Assembly: GCA_964556425.1 (NCBI GenBank) | Contig: CAZKWC010000008.1 | Coordinates: forward strand, 1-64,000 | Length of the DNA: 64,000 bases | Source of the DNA: JALQUL01 sp964556425 | GTDB taxonomy: Bacteria > Pseudomonadota > Gammaproteobacteria > Burkholderiales > Burkholderiaceae_C | Reading direction: 5' to 3' | Part shown: in pieces, positions 41,114 to 49,263 of the stretch | Layout: the number at the start of each line of letters is the position of its first letter | How positions within the stretch are numbered: the first letter of the stretch is position 1 | Notes under the pieces: model-generated | Told to the model about the DNA's origin: nothing | Database searches by the model: none | What the model saw: only the letters and a program-made list of their open reading frames with translations | Translations under genes and position numbers: made by a program

Positions 41114-41968
41114 TTACGTAGAGGCAGTGGCTAATTGGCTGTTTCGCCAAGCCAAAGCCGCCTGCATGCCTTGTGTTTTGCGTAAATGCTCAAACTCTGC
41201 ATTTTCAGGGCGGGTATTGGCCTCAATTAAAGTGGCTGTATCAATAGCGGCTAATAAGGCCTCGCGCATGCCACTCATATCATAGCTTCGATTAATCGCT
41301 TTTTTGGTCATTTGCACCGACACCGCAGAGTAAGCCGCAAGTTGTGTCGCAAGTTCTAGAGCACGCTCAAAATAGCTTGAGTTGTGGCAAACTTGGTTTA
41401 TTAAACCCAACTCATAAGCTCGTTGCGCTGTAATTCTGTCATCGCCACATAACAACATTTCTTTGGCAAATTTTGCACCAATTAACCAAGGCACAATCAT
41501 GGCTGCTATGCTAGAGCCAAATTTCATTTCCGGCTCGCCCATAAGCGTATTTTCATCTGCAATTGTAAAGTCACAAGCCACTGCTAACTCTAAGCCACCA
41601 CCTATACAAAAGCCATGAATAGCAGCTATTGTGGGTTTGGGGCAATCCCAAAATTGCATGACAAAATCAAAATCTTCCCTTAAGACCTGACCCCATTCTT
41701 GGGCACTGCTAATACCTTGTTCGGCTAATTCTTTCAGATCAAAACCTGCACTAAAAGAGGGTCCATTGGCACATAAAACAATGGCGCCTATAGCATCGTT
41801 TTTTGCAAATTGGCTTAATGCTGCTGTCACCTCTTGCATCATTACACCGTTTATTGCATTACGTTTTTTAGGCCGATTTAAGCGAATCACACCCACCTTA
41901 CCCACTTGTTCGGTTTCTATAACTGAAAAAACAGTGGCCGAGCTTGTTGCTGCAACAATTGCATTCAT
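41114..41968 (-). CDS. Enoyl-CoA hydratase family protein
   Basis: 284-residue crotonase. Oxyanion-hole segments FSAGFDLKEL and GFCIGGGLELAVACDF. Both catalytic glutamates of true hydratases are present (E in GGGLELA and E in GEPEMKF). ATG 41968 with AAAGGA site preferred over 42004. Neighbours are an ADP-forming acyl-CoA synthetase and an acrylyl-CoA reductase, so it should hydrate the enoyl-CoA of the same pathway. Exact substrate unknown. Confidence 0.87.
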   Translation of the reverse strand: MNAIVAATSSATVFSVIETEQVGKVGVIRLNRPKKRNAINGVMMQEVTAALSQFAKNDAIGAIVLCANGPSFSAGFDLKELAEQGISSAQEWGQVLREDFDFVMQFWDCPKPTIAAIHGFCIGGGLELAVACDFTIADENTLMGEPEMKFGSSIAAMIVPWLIGAKFAKEMLLCGDDRITAQRAYELGLINQVCHNSSYFERALELATQLAAYSAVSVQMTKKAINRSYDMSGMREALLAAIDTATLIEANTRPENAEFEHLRKTQGMQAALAWRNSQLATAST

Positions 41969-42066
41969 AAAATATATCCTTTTATTCGTTTGAGTTTTTT
42001 TCAAGTACTTTTAACTAGCACTCCATCTAAAGCGCCTTAGTACTTATTAGTTAACATAAGCCCGCT

Positions 42067-44220
42067 TTAAGCAGGAATCATTAAGAAATCTACTGCTGCC
42101 ATTTTTTGACCAGAGACCAATAAAGGATTAATTTCTACCTCTTGAATGTGGTGCTGCAAACTCATACACATGGTCATAAAAGACTTGATGATGGATACTA
42201 ATTGAGCTAGGTCAGCAGGGGCTTTACCCCTAGCACCTTGCAGTAATGCAGCGCCCTTTAAACTTAGCAATGCTTGATGAATCGTGGCGCTATCATCAGT
42301 TGGTAATAACAAAGCAAGGTCTTTCATAATTTCTACAAAAATGCCGCCTAAGCCGACTGTAAAAATAGGCCCAAAAATAATATCTTTTTTCATACCTAAA
42401 ATAATTTCTGTGCCTTGTAATTGGCTTTGAATTAATATATTGCCAGGAAGCTTTTTTTGCAACTCTTGCCACGCTGCAGCCAATTGCTCGTCATTGGCAA
42501 TATTTAAAATCACACCACCCATATCAGATTTATGAGCTACATCTGCCGCATCAATTTTTGCCACCAATGGGTAGCCCACTTGGCTCGCAAATGTCAGTGC
42601 TTGGCGCCAGTCCGAAGTACTCAAACTGCTGGCAATTGGAATAGAAAATTCTTTCAGTAGTTCAAAACTTTGTAGTGTTTGTTTGGCCTGTGCCGTATCA
42701 TGTAAAACATCTTGCCAATATTGAATACTAGCTTTGTTTGGTAAAGCAGTCGCACTGCAGTTTTCTATTGCTTTATTTGGGTTTTGATGAAGCCTATTTT
42801 GTTGCTCTATAAATTGCCCATAGTGCGAAAGTGCCAATAATGCATTGGGTGTGCCCATTAAAACTGGTAGTCCCATGTCTCTAAAACGATTACATTCTAT
42901 GGGTGACATAGTGGCACTTACATTGCCCATTAACACTACTGGTTTATTGGTACTTTGCCATGTTTTTTCAAGCGCTCTACAGCAGTCATACATAAAGTCT
43001 TGACCCTCTGCCATATTGGTGGCCATTACCACCGTACCGACCATTGGGTCTTGTGCCATGGTAATTAAGGTGTCTGCCATCACATCCTGACCATCACCCC
43101 AATAATCTAATGGGTTAATTGCTTCAACTCCAGGGCTTAGCAATGCTTCTAAATTTTGCAGTGTTGTAGCACCTAATTGTGCAAATTGAATTTGAGTTTT
43201 TTCGGCTAAATCAACAATTAATTGACGCTCGCCACCAGAATCACAACCTAATGCAATAGCACTGTTATGTGGCCTGCGTTCGGCGGCTAATAATTCAGCG
43301 GTGTCCATTAACTCATCTAAGCTATGCACTGCTATAACGCCATGGCGCTTAAAAATTAAATCAAAAACATCGGCACTGCCCGACAAAGCACCACTATGTG
43401 ATTGAGCAAAATATTGTCCTTTTTCGCTACGACCTAATTTAAGTGCAAGCACTGCAATACCAGCCGCTCTTGCTTTATCTAGGGCCGCTAAAAATAATTC
43501 GGGCTGACGAACTGTTTCAAGTACAAGGGCAATTACACGGGTACTTGTTTGGCTGATTAAATAATCCATGTATTGAGCCACACCTGTAGCCAACTCTTGG
43601 CCTGCCGAAATAGCCGTATTAAAACGCATATGACGCAGATTACCCACAATGCCCGACCAGGTAGAACCACTATGAGAAATGAGTCCAATATGACCTGACT
43701 TTTCTAGGCCAGAAAAAGGAAAACCAGTCATCTGCAATTGCGCTTCTACATTCACAAAACCCATGCAGTTAGCTCCACAAATTTGCATTTGATACTCTTT
43801 GGCAATATCAGCAATGGTTTGTGTATGTTCGCTACCAGTTTGATTGGTGCCGTAGGCACGGCCAAACATCACGGCAGAACCTGCACCGGCCATTCCAGCT
43901 AACTCTAGGTTTTTGGCTAAGGCTGTGTCTGCAATTGCCATTGCGACACAATCTGGCGCTTGTGGAAGAGCAGCCAAACTCGGATAAGCTTTTATGCCAT
44001 TTATTTCAGGATATTTTGGATTAATTAAATATACCTCTCCTTGGTAACCCAAGGATTGCACTGAGCGGTGCAGCATATTACCAAAGCTGCCTAATTTAGG
44101 ACTAGCCCCTACAATAGCTATCGACTGTGGTTGTAATAAACAATCTAAGCTGTGAGGCGCTTTTTTATTACCGTTATTTATATTTTGGGAAAGTATAGGC
44201 GTAGCAATATCTTGAGTCAT
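42067..44220 (-). CDS. ADP-forming acyl-CoA synthetase
   Basis: 717 residues, fused alpha and beta subunits of the NDP-forming acetyl-CoA synthetase superfamily. CoA-binding domain at the front (PQSIAIVGASPKLGSFGNMLHRSV, about 30-55), succinyl-CoA synthetase-like domains with LISHSGSTWSGI and a histidine in AQSHSGALSG, and a C-terminal ATP-grasp (VAKIDAADVAHKSDMGGVILN, GMKKDIIFGPIFTVGLGGIFVEIMKD). Members activate acetate, aryl acids or hydroxycinnamates such as ferulate (FerA type). GAGGAG site before the ATG. Substrate unknown. Confidence 0.88.
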   Translation of the reverse strand: MTQDIATPILSQNINNGNKKAPHSLDCLLQPQSIAIVGASPKLGSFGNMLHRSVQSLGYQGEVYLINPKYPEINGIKAYPSLAALPQAPDCVAMAIADTALAKNLELAGMAGAGSAVMFGRAYGTNQTGSEHTQTIADIAKEYQMQICGANCMGFVNVEAQLQMTGFPFSGLEKSGHIGLISHSGSTWSGIVGNLRHMRFNTAISAGQELATGVAQYMDYLISQTSTRVIALVLETVRQPELFLAALDKARAAGIAVLALKLGRSEKGQYFAQSHSGALSGSADVFDLIFKRHGVIAVHSLDELMDTAELLAAERRPHNSAIALGCDSGGERQLIVDLAEKTQIQFAQLGATTLQNLEALLSPGVEAINPLDYWGDGQDVMADTLITMAQDPMVGTVVMATNMAEGQDFMYDCCRALEKTWQSTNKPVVLMGNVSATMSPIECNRFRDMGLPVLMGTPNALLALSHYGQFIEQQNRLHQNPNKAIENCSATALPNKASIQYWQDVLHDTAQAKQTLQSFELLKEFSIPIASSLSTSDWRQALTFASQVGYPLVAKIDAADVAHKSDMGGVILNIANDEQLAAAWQELQKKLPGNILIQSQLQGTEIILGMKKDIIFGPIFTVGLGGIFVEIMKDLALLLPTDDSATIHQALLSLKGAALLQGARGKAPADLAQLVSIIKSFMTMCMSLQHHIQEVEINPLLVSGQKMAAVDFLMIPA

Positions 44221-44257
44221 TTTTGTCTCCTCAAATTTTTATTTTTGTGAAAAAAGT

Positions 44258-45247
44258 TTAGGCTTTTAAATCGACAACGATTCTGCCGTGAGCCTGACCA
44301 GCCATCATTTCAGTGGCAAGTTGGGCGAGATCTTTTAAACCCACTACTCGTTGAACTTGTGCATACGCCGCACTAGGGCAGTCGCTTAACAAACGTTGCC
44401 ATGCCTCTGAGCGTTTTTCGCTTGGGCACATTACCGAATCAATACCTTGCAATCTCACTCCACGCAAAATAAATGGTAATACAGTGGTATCTAGGGCGGT
44501 GCTGGCCGCTAAACCAGAGGCAGCCACCACACCTAAATAATTCATTTCAGATAAAATTTGTGCCAAGATAGGACCACCGGCTACATCCACAGCAGCGACC
44601 CAACGCTGACCTGCTAAAGGGCTTGGTTTAGTTTTCCATTCATCAAGGCCTAACACTTCTGTAGCACCTAATTGCAATAGGTATTCTTGGTTTTTTTCGG
44701 GTCGGCTACTTAAGGCACTTACTTCGTATCCTAATTGTGCCAATAAGGCCACTGCCATACTACCTACTCCGCCACTTGCACCCGATACAATTACTTTACC
44801 ACTGTAAATGCCAGCCTCCTCTATTGCCATTACTGACAACATAGCGGTTAAGCCAGCGGTGCCTATAGTCATCGCTTGTTGAGCGGTCATACCTTCGGGC
44901 AGGGCCGTTAACCATTGTGCTTTTACTTTTTGAACTTGGCTATAACCACCCCAATAACGCTCGCCAACACCCCATCCGGTTAAAATAACCAAGTCGCCTT
45001 TTTGCCATTGACCCGTACTACACTCCAATACCGTTCCGACCAAATCAATTCCTGCCACCATTGGAAACTGACGCACAATTTTGCCAGTGCCAGTTAAGGC
45101 CATTGCGTCTTTGTAATTGAGGCTTGAATAAGCCACTTCTACCAAAGTATCATGTTCTGGTAAATCCGTTAAACTTAATTCTTGAACGGCTGATTGAGTA
45201 ATACCATCTTGCTGTGACAGCACCAATGCTTGAAATTTTGAAGTCAT
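44258..45247 (-). CDS. acuI: Acrylyl-CoA reductase-like medium-chain dehydrogenase
   Basis: 329 residues, YhdH/AcuI group of zinc-free medium-chain reductases. N-terminal SSLNYKDAMALTGTGKIVRQFPMVAGIDLVGTV and nucleotide-binding SGASGGVGSMAVALLAQLG are signature-like. AcuI reduces acryloyl-CoA to propionyl-CoA with NADPH. A reading to 45361 adds an unlikely front; ATG 45247 matches the family. It lies between the ADP-forming synthetase and the Liv ATPase, with a 24-bp palindrome upstream. Confidence 0.85.
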   Translation of the reverse strand: MTSKFQALVLSQQDGITQSAVQELSLTDLPEHDTLVEVAYSSLNYKDAMALTGTGKIVRQFPMVAGIDLVGTVLECSTGQWQKGDLVILTGWGVGERYWGGYSQVQKVKAQWLTALPEGMTAQQAMTIGTAGLTAMLSVMAIEEAGIYSGKVIVSGASGGVGSMAVALLAQLGYEVSALSSRPEKNQEYLLQLGATEVLGLDEWKTKPSPLAGQRWVAAVDVAGGPILAQILSEMNYLGVVAASGLAASTALDTTVLPFILRGVRLQGIDSVMCPSEKRSEAWQRLLSDCPSAAYAQVQRVVGLKDLAQLATEMMAGQAHGRIVVDLKA

Positions 45248-45544
45248 GATAAAAAATTGTAAAAAATAAAAAATGGCTGAAAATGAAAGTATGCACCAAT
45301 AAAGCAAGCCTTGAATAGATTCCCAAAATAGCCTTTTAAAAAAGGATAATGCGGCTTGCAATCAACAGTGGGCTTGTATTGAATTTTGTGGCGATTGGGC
45401 AATAAATACAAACAAATAAAAACTAATTTATAAATTAGTTTTGCTAATGTTTTAATTACTTAAACTTATGGAAATAGATAAGTCTGACTAATACCTTACC
45501 AAGAAAGATATTGCACTTGAGCAATTAAATGGTGGCTTCAAGAC
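45248..45544. other. Gap between livF-like gene and acuI
   Basis: About 300 bases inside an otherwise compact cluster. It contains the perfect palindrome at 45419-45442 and probably the promoter of the acuI-synthetase-hydratase-binding protein half. No gene seen. Confidence 0.5.
45419..45442. promoter_or_regulatory. Perfect 24-bp palindrome, candidate operator
   Basis: The half AAAACTAATTTA (45419-45430) is followed without spacer by its exact reverse complement (45431-45442). It lies about 170 bases upstream of the acuI start and 100 bases after the livF-like stop. Long perfect AT-rich palindromes of this size are typical of dimeric repressor sites (TetR, MarR or GntR types). No regulator gene lies in the cluster. 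Confidence 0.55.
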
Positions 45545-46321
45545 TTATACAGCCGACACCTCTAGCCATTGTTGTCGAACTGTTGCATGTTCTAAAAACT
45601 GCTGCTTGCTGCCCATCATTTGCACTTGACCCTGACCCAAAACCAATACATTGTTTGCCAGCTCTAAGCTAAGTGCTAACTTTTGCTCAATTAACACCAC
45701 GGTTCCGCCTTTTGCTTGGTACAAGCGTAGGGCTTGGGCAATTTGTTGCACCACCATAGGGGCAAGACCCTCTGTGGGCTCATCAACAATTAATAAACTG
45801 GCTTGCCTCAATAAGGCTCTTGCTAGGCTTAACATTTGTTGTTCACCCCCCGATAATTTTCCTGCCGACACATTTTGTCGCTTCAATAAAGCAGGAAACA
45901 AATCCCAAACATCATTTAAACTAAATACCAACTCAGGTAATTGCTCTGAAGTAGGCGAAAATAAACCTGTTATTTTTTTTCGTAGCGGTAGGCCCAACAA
46001 GGCATGATTGAGTTTTGGATGTAAGCCTAAATAGAGATTTTGCAAAACTGTTAAAGTAGGAAATACATCACGGGTTTCGGGTACATAAGCTAGGCCTAGA
46101 TTGGCTCTTTGATGAGTAGCTAGGCAAGATAAGTCTTGGTTCTGCCAGGTCACACTACCATGGCTGTGAATAAGCCCCATTAGGGCTTTAGCTAAACTAG
46201 AACGTCCCGCACCATTACGCCCCAATACCGCTAATATTTGGCCTTTAGCTAAGTCAAAATCAATTTGATGCAAGACCTGATGAGAGTCGTAATAAGCGCA
46301 TAGTTGCCGAACAGTAAGCAT
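45545..46321 (-). CDS. livF: Branched-chain-type ABC transporter ATPase (LivF-like)
   Basis: 258 residues. Walker A GRNGAGRSSL (about 34-43; Arg replaces the usual Lys side GKS/T pattern as GRSS), signature LSGGEQQM, Walker B LLIVDEPTEGLAP. A 30-residue insertion before the signature (LRKKITGLFSPTSEQLPELV) is unusual. AAAGG site; starts two bases after the livG-like stop. Energises the importer with LivG. Confidence 0.9.
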   Translation of the reverse strand: MLTVRQLCAYYDSHQVLHQIDFDLAKGQILAVLGRNGAGRSSLAKALMGLIHSHGSVTWQNQDLSCLATHQRANLGLAYVPETRDVFPTLTVLQNLYLGLHPKLNHALLGLPLRKKITGLFSPTSEQLPELVFSLNDVWDLFPALLKRQNVSAGKLSGGEQQMLSLARALLRQASLLIVDEPTEGLAPMVVQQIAQALRLYQAKGGTVVLIEQKLALSLELANNVLVLGQGQVQMMGSKQQFLEHATVRQQWLEVSAV

Positions 46322-46323
46322 TT

Positions 46324-47133
46324 TTAAGCCTTTAGTGAAGTTTCACAAGCAGCAGTTAAACCTGGCTCTAATGCACCTAAATAGGCTTGTTGCACTGCTT
46401 TATTGGCTTTGATTTGATCGGCAGTACCTACTGCAATAATTTGCCCTTGGTCTAATACGGCAATTTGATCAGCAACCGAAAAAACTAATTCCATATCATG
46501 TTCTACTAATAAAACAGTTTTATTTTTTTTAAGTGCTTGAAATTTTTCTTGCCAAATTCGTGTTTCGCTTTGACTTAAACCAGCAGTGGGCTCATCTAAT
46601 AATAAAACACTTGGCTGAGCAATGGTAATGAGGATTAAATCAAGAGCTCTTTGGTTTGCATAACTGAGCTGACTAGCTTGTAAATCTTGAATCGCTAACC
46701 AATCTTGCTGCAGTAAAATAGCACTCACTTTTTCTTGCATACTTATGTTTTCTTGTGTGCTTTGCCAAAACCAATAAGGCTTATTAGAGGCGGCTACAAA
46801 AGCGGCCATCAAATGTTCTTTAAGGCTTAAATTTGCCATTAAGCTGGAAGTTTGAAAGCCTCTTCCCCAGCCTAGACGCATAAGTTGGTAAGGTTTTAGG
46901 CCACATACATTTTGTCCTTGGTAAAGCACACGACCAGAATTGGCTTTTATATAGCCTGACATTACCTGTAACAAACTCGATTTCCCAGCACCATTGGGGC
47001 CAATTAAGGCAAGCACTTGTTCTTGATATAAATTGAAGTTGACTTGCTGCAAAATAACAGTCGATCCAAAGCTCAAGTTTAAATCTTGGATTTGAATAAT
47101 GGGATCAGACGACTGGGCTAATGGATGATTCAT
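46324..47133 (-). CDS. livG: Branched-chain-type ABC transporter ATPase (LivG-like)
   Basis: 269 residues. Walker A GPNGAGKSSL (about 43-52), Walker B VLLLDEPTAGLS, LVEHDMELVF switch histidine. The signature motif reads LSYANQR instead of LSYGEQR/LSGGQ, so its glycine is lost. Lies between livM and livF. Confidence 0.92.
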   Translation of the reverse strand: MNHPLAQSSDPIIQIQDLNLSFGSTVILQQVNFNLYQEQVLALIGPNGAGKSSLLQVMSGYIKANSGRVLYQGQNVCGLKPYQLMRLGWGRGFQTSSLMANLSLKEHLMAAFVAASNKPYWFWQSTQENISMQEKVSAILLQQDWLAIQDLQASQLSYANQRALDLILITIAQPSVLLLDEPTAGLSQSETRIWQEKFQALKKNKTVLLVEHDMELVFSVADQIAVLDQGQIIAVGTADQIKANKAVQQAYLGALEPGLTAACETSLKA

Positions 47134-47209
47134 TGAAAAAACCTAGTGCTTAAATAAAAATGAATTAAAAGGCCTAGCAAGTTTTATATTGCTGTTACTA
47201 ACAACCCAA

Positions 47210-48301
47210 TTACCCATCAATACCTTTTGAAATTTGAAAATACAAATATTCAGTGGTCATAATAAAAATCACAATTAGCACTATGTTAACTATTATTTTT
47301 TTGACTTGAGTTTTATTTAAATCTTCTCGCTTAATAGAGCTCAACCAAGCGCTTAAACCGGCAGGCTGATAAAGCACTACCCACATAAAAAGAATACCTA
47401 AATAAAACAACCAAGCCGCTGTTATATGACTTAAATAACTATTGGCCATAACCCATAACAACGCACCGGTTAAAGCTCCCCATACGCTATTAGCCCCACC
47501 CAATAAAGCAAATAATAATATCTGACCCGACTGATAACTGCTGAGTGCCTCTATGCTCACAAATTCTAATAACAAAGCTTGTAAACCACCTGCAGCGCCA
47601 GCCCAAAAACCAGCAATAACAAATGCTATTTGTCTGACCTTGTGGGCATTCCAACCCAAAGCTTCAGCACGTGTAGGATTGGCCTTTACGGCACTCATTG
47701 CAATGCCAATTGGTGCTTTGTTGAAATAGGCTAAAGAATAAAAAGCCAATAAGGTGTAAAACAAAACCACATAATATAGTTGGTATTGTGGACCAAAGTT
47801 CAACCCTAAAAAACCGTTACCGTAAACTCGGTTGGCAGAGATACCCGACTCACCACCAAAGAATGCTGGCCATGCTGGCGCAATGATATGTATTAACTCT
47901 GAAAGCGTGAGGCTTAACATGGCAAACACCAAGCCTGTTTTTAGAGTGCTCGGATAGGCTATTAAAGCTGCCATACCCGCTACCATCAAGGCTGAAAACA
48001 AAGGCCACACAAAAACCGGAATAGTCGCCAATACAGGCCATTGAACAACGGCTTGCAATGCGTATAAAGTGGCATAAGAACCTAGCCCTATATAAACGGC
48101 ATGACCAAAGCTTAATAAACCCATGCGACCCATTAACCACTGAAAACTTAATAAGCTGATGCTCGCAATACCCACTTGCATGGCGATATAAATCCATTTT
48201 TGAGCTAAAGCTAAGCTAGGTAATGGCAACAATAGTAATAACAAAAATACTATGCCAAAAACCACTTTACTTCGCACTGGATAAGAGGCAAGCTTAAGCA
48301 T
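47210..48301 (-). CDS. livM: Branched-chain-type ABC transporter permease (LivM-like)
   Basis: 363 residues with 8-10 helices. LSFGHAVYIGLGSYATLYAL and AVKANPTRAEALGWNAHKVRQIAFVIAGFWAGAAGGLQALLL are LivM-type signatures. Overlaps the livH-like gene by eight bases with a GGGGTAAG site inside it. Extra helix at the C-terminus (IVLIVIFIMTTEYLYFQ). Confidence 0.92.
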   Translation of the reverse strand: MLKLASYPVRSKVVFGIVFLLLLLLPLPSLALAQKWIYIAMQVGIASISLLSFQWLMGRMGLLSFGHAVYIGLGSYATLYALQAVVQWPVLATIPVFVWPLFSALMVAGMAALIAYPSTLKTGLVFAMLSLTLSELIHIIAPAWPAFFGGESGISANRVYGNGFLGLNFGPQYQLYYVVLFYTLLAFYSLAYFNKAPIGIAMSAVKANPTRAEALGWNAHKVRQIAFVIAGFWAGAAGGLQALLLEFVSIEALSSYQSGQILLFALLGGANSVWGALTGALLWVMANSYLSHITAAWLFYLGILFMWVVLYQPAGLSAWLSSIKREDLNKTQVKKIIVNIVLIVIFIMTTEYLYFQISKGIDG

Positions 48302-49163
48302 TTCTTACCCCCATTAAACCTTTAGAACGAAATAATAAACTTAGCGCTAATAATAAAAATGGCAGTGCAGAACCCAAGCGACCCCAATCAGAATAACTTA
48401 ATAATAAAGTTTGCAATAAGCCAATAGCTAAAGACGCCCAAAACGCACCTGCCACAGAGCCCAAGCCACCCAATACAATAATCACAAAACCCATCGCACC
48501 CATTTGTATTGCCATCCCAGGCTCGGTTACAAAGGCTTGTCCACCCAATACGCCTGCTAGGGCTGCCAAGCCGCATCCCATCATAAACACTTGTGTTTTT
48601 AGTCGCTTTAAATTAAATCCCAAGCTACTTAAGGCGTCTGGGTGAGTAAGAGCAGCTTCTATGATTAAACCTAGTTTGGTAAAGCGCAAAACCAACATTA
48701 ACAACAATGCGATTGAAGCGGACACCAGCATCATAAAAACTTTTAAAACACTTAGTGCATATTGCCCAACAAAAAATGCCGATTGAGTCCAGAAGGGTGA
48801 TAAGACAGAAGCCAAAGGCGATTTACCCCAAATTAATTGCACAAGCTCCAGCACCACATAGGCCAAACCAAAAGTGAGCAGCATTTCAGCTGCATGGCCT
48901 TTGGCATATATTTTTCGCAAACCAACATACTCAAAAATACCACCTAACAAAGCCACTATTAATGGCGCTAAAAATAAGCAATAAAACCAATCAATATAAA
49001 CGCTTAAGGAATAAGCTAAATAGGCACCTAGCATATAAAAGCTGGCATGGGCAAAATTAAGCACCCCCATTAAGCCATAGACCAAGCTAAGGCCAGAAGC
49101 CAATAAAAACAGCAACAAACCTAAGCTCAACCCATTGAGTAGCGAGTAAAGAAAAAAGTCCAT
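48294..49163 (-). CDS. livH: Branched-chain-type ABC transporter permease (LivH-like)
   Basis: 289 residues, about eight helices. LLNGLSLGLLLFLLASGLSLVYGLMGVLNFAHASFYMLGAY is the LivH front; GQAFVTEPGMAIQMGAMGFVIIVLGGLGSVAGAF is the conserved end. An in-frame earlier start (49193) adds ten residues; ATG 49163 aligns with the family. Forms the channel with LivM. Confidence 0.92.
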   Translation of the reverse strand: MDFFLYSLLNGLSLGLLLFLLASGLSLVYGLMGVLNFAHASFYMLGAYLAYSLSVYIDWFYCLFLAPLIVALLGGIFEYVGLRKIYAKGHAAEMLLTFGLAYVVLELVQLIWGKSPLASVLSPFWTQSAFFVGQYALSVLKVFMMLVSASIALLLMLVLRFTKLGLIIEAALTHPDALSSLGFNLKRLKTQVFMMGCGLAALAGVLGGQAFVTEPGMAIQMGAMGFVIIVLGGLGSVAGAFWASLAIGLLQTLLLSYSDWGRLGSALPFLLLALSLLFRSKGLMGVRNA

Positions 49164-49184
49164 TGATTGGTAAATAAAGATTAG

Positions 49185-49212
49185 AAAAAACAAAACGGAC
49201 TTTATAGTCCGT
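49185..49212 (-). terminator. Terminator after the AMP-forming acyl-CoA ligase
   Basis: ACGGACT (49195-49201) pairs with AGTCCGT (49206-49212) around a 4-base loop. On the minus strand a T-rich stretch follows. It separates the ligase from livH, so read-through or a new promoter must feed the importer genes. Confidence 0.7.
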
Positions 49213-49263
49213 CTTGATACACATCACAATATTGCAGCTTATTTTCAACTACTGTTTTGGGTC

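Noticed and set aside
45305..45361. N-terminal hydrophobic extension of the acrylyl-CoA reductase
   Set aside because: The family is soluble and aligns from ATG 45247; the extension is probably untranslated leader.
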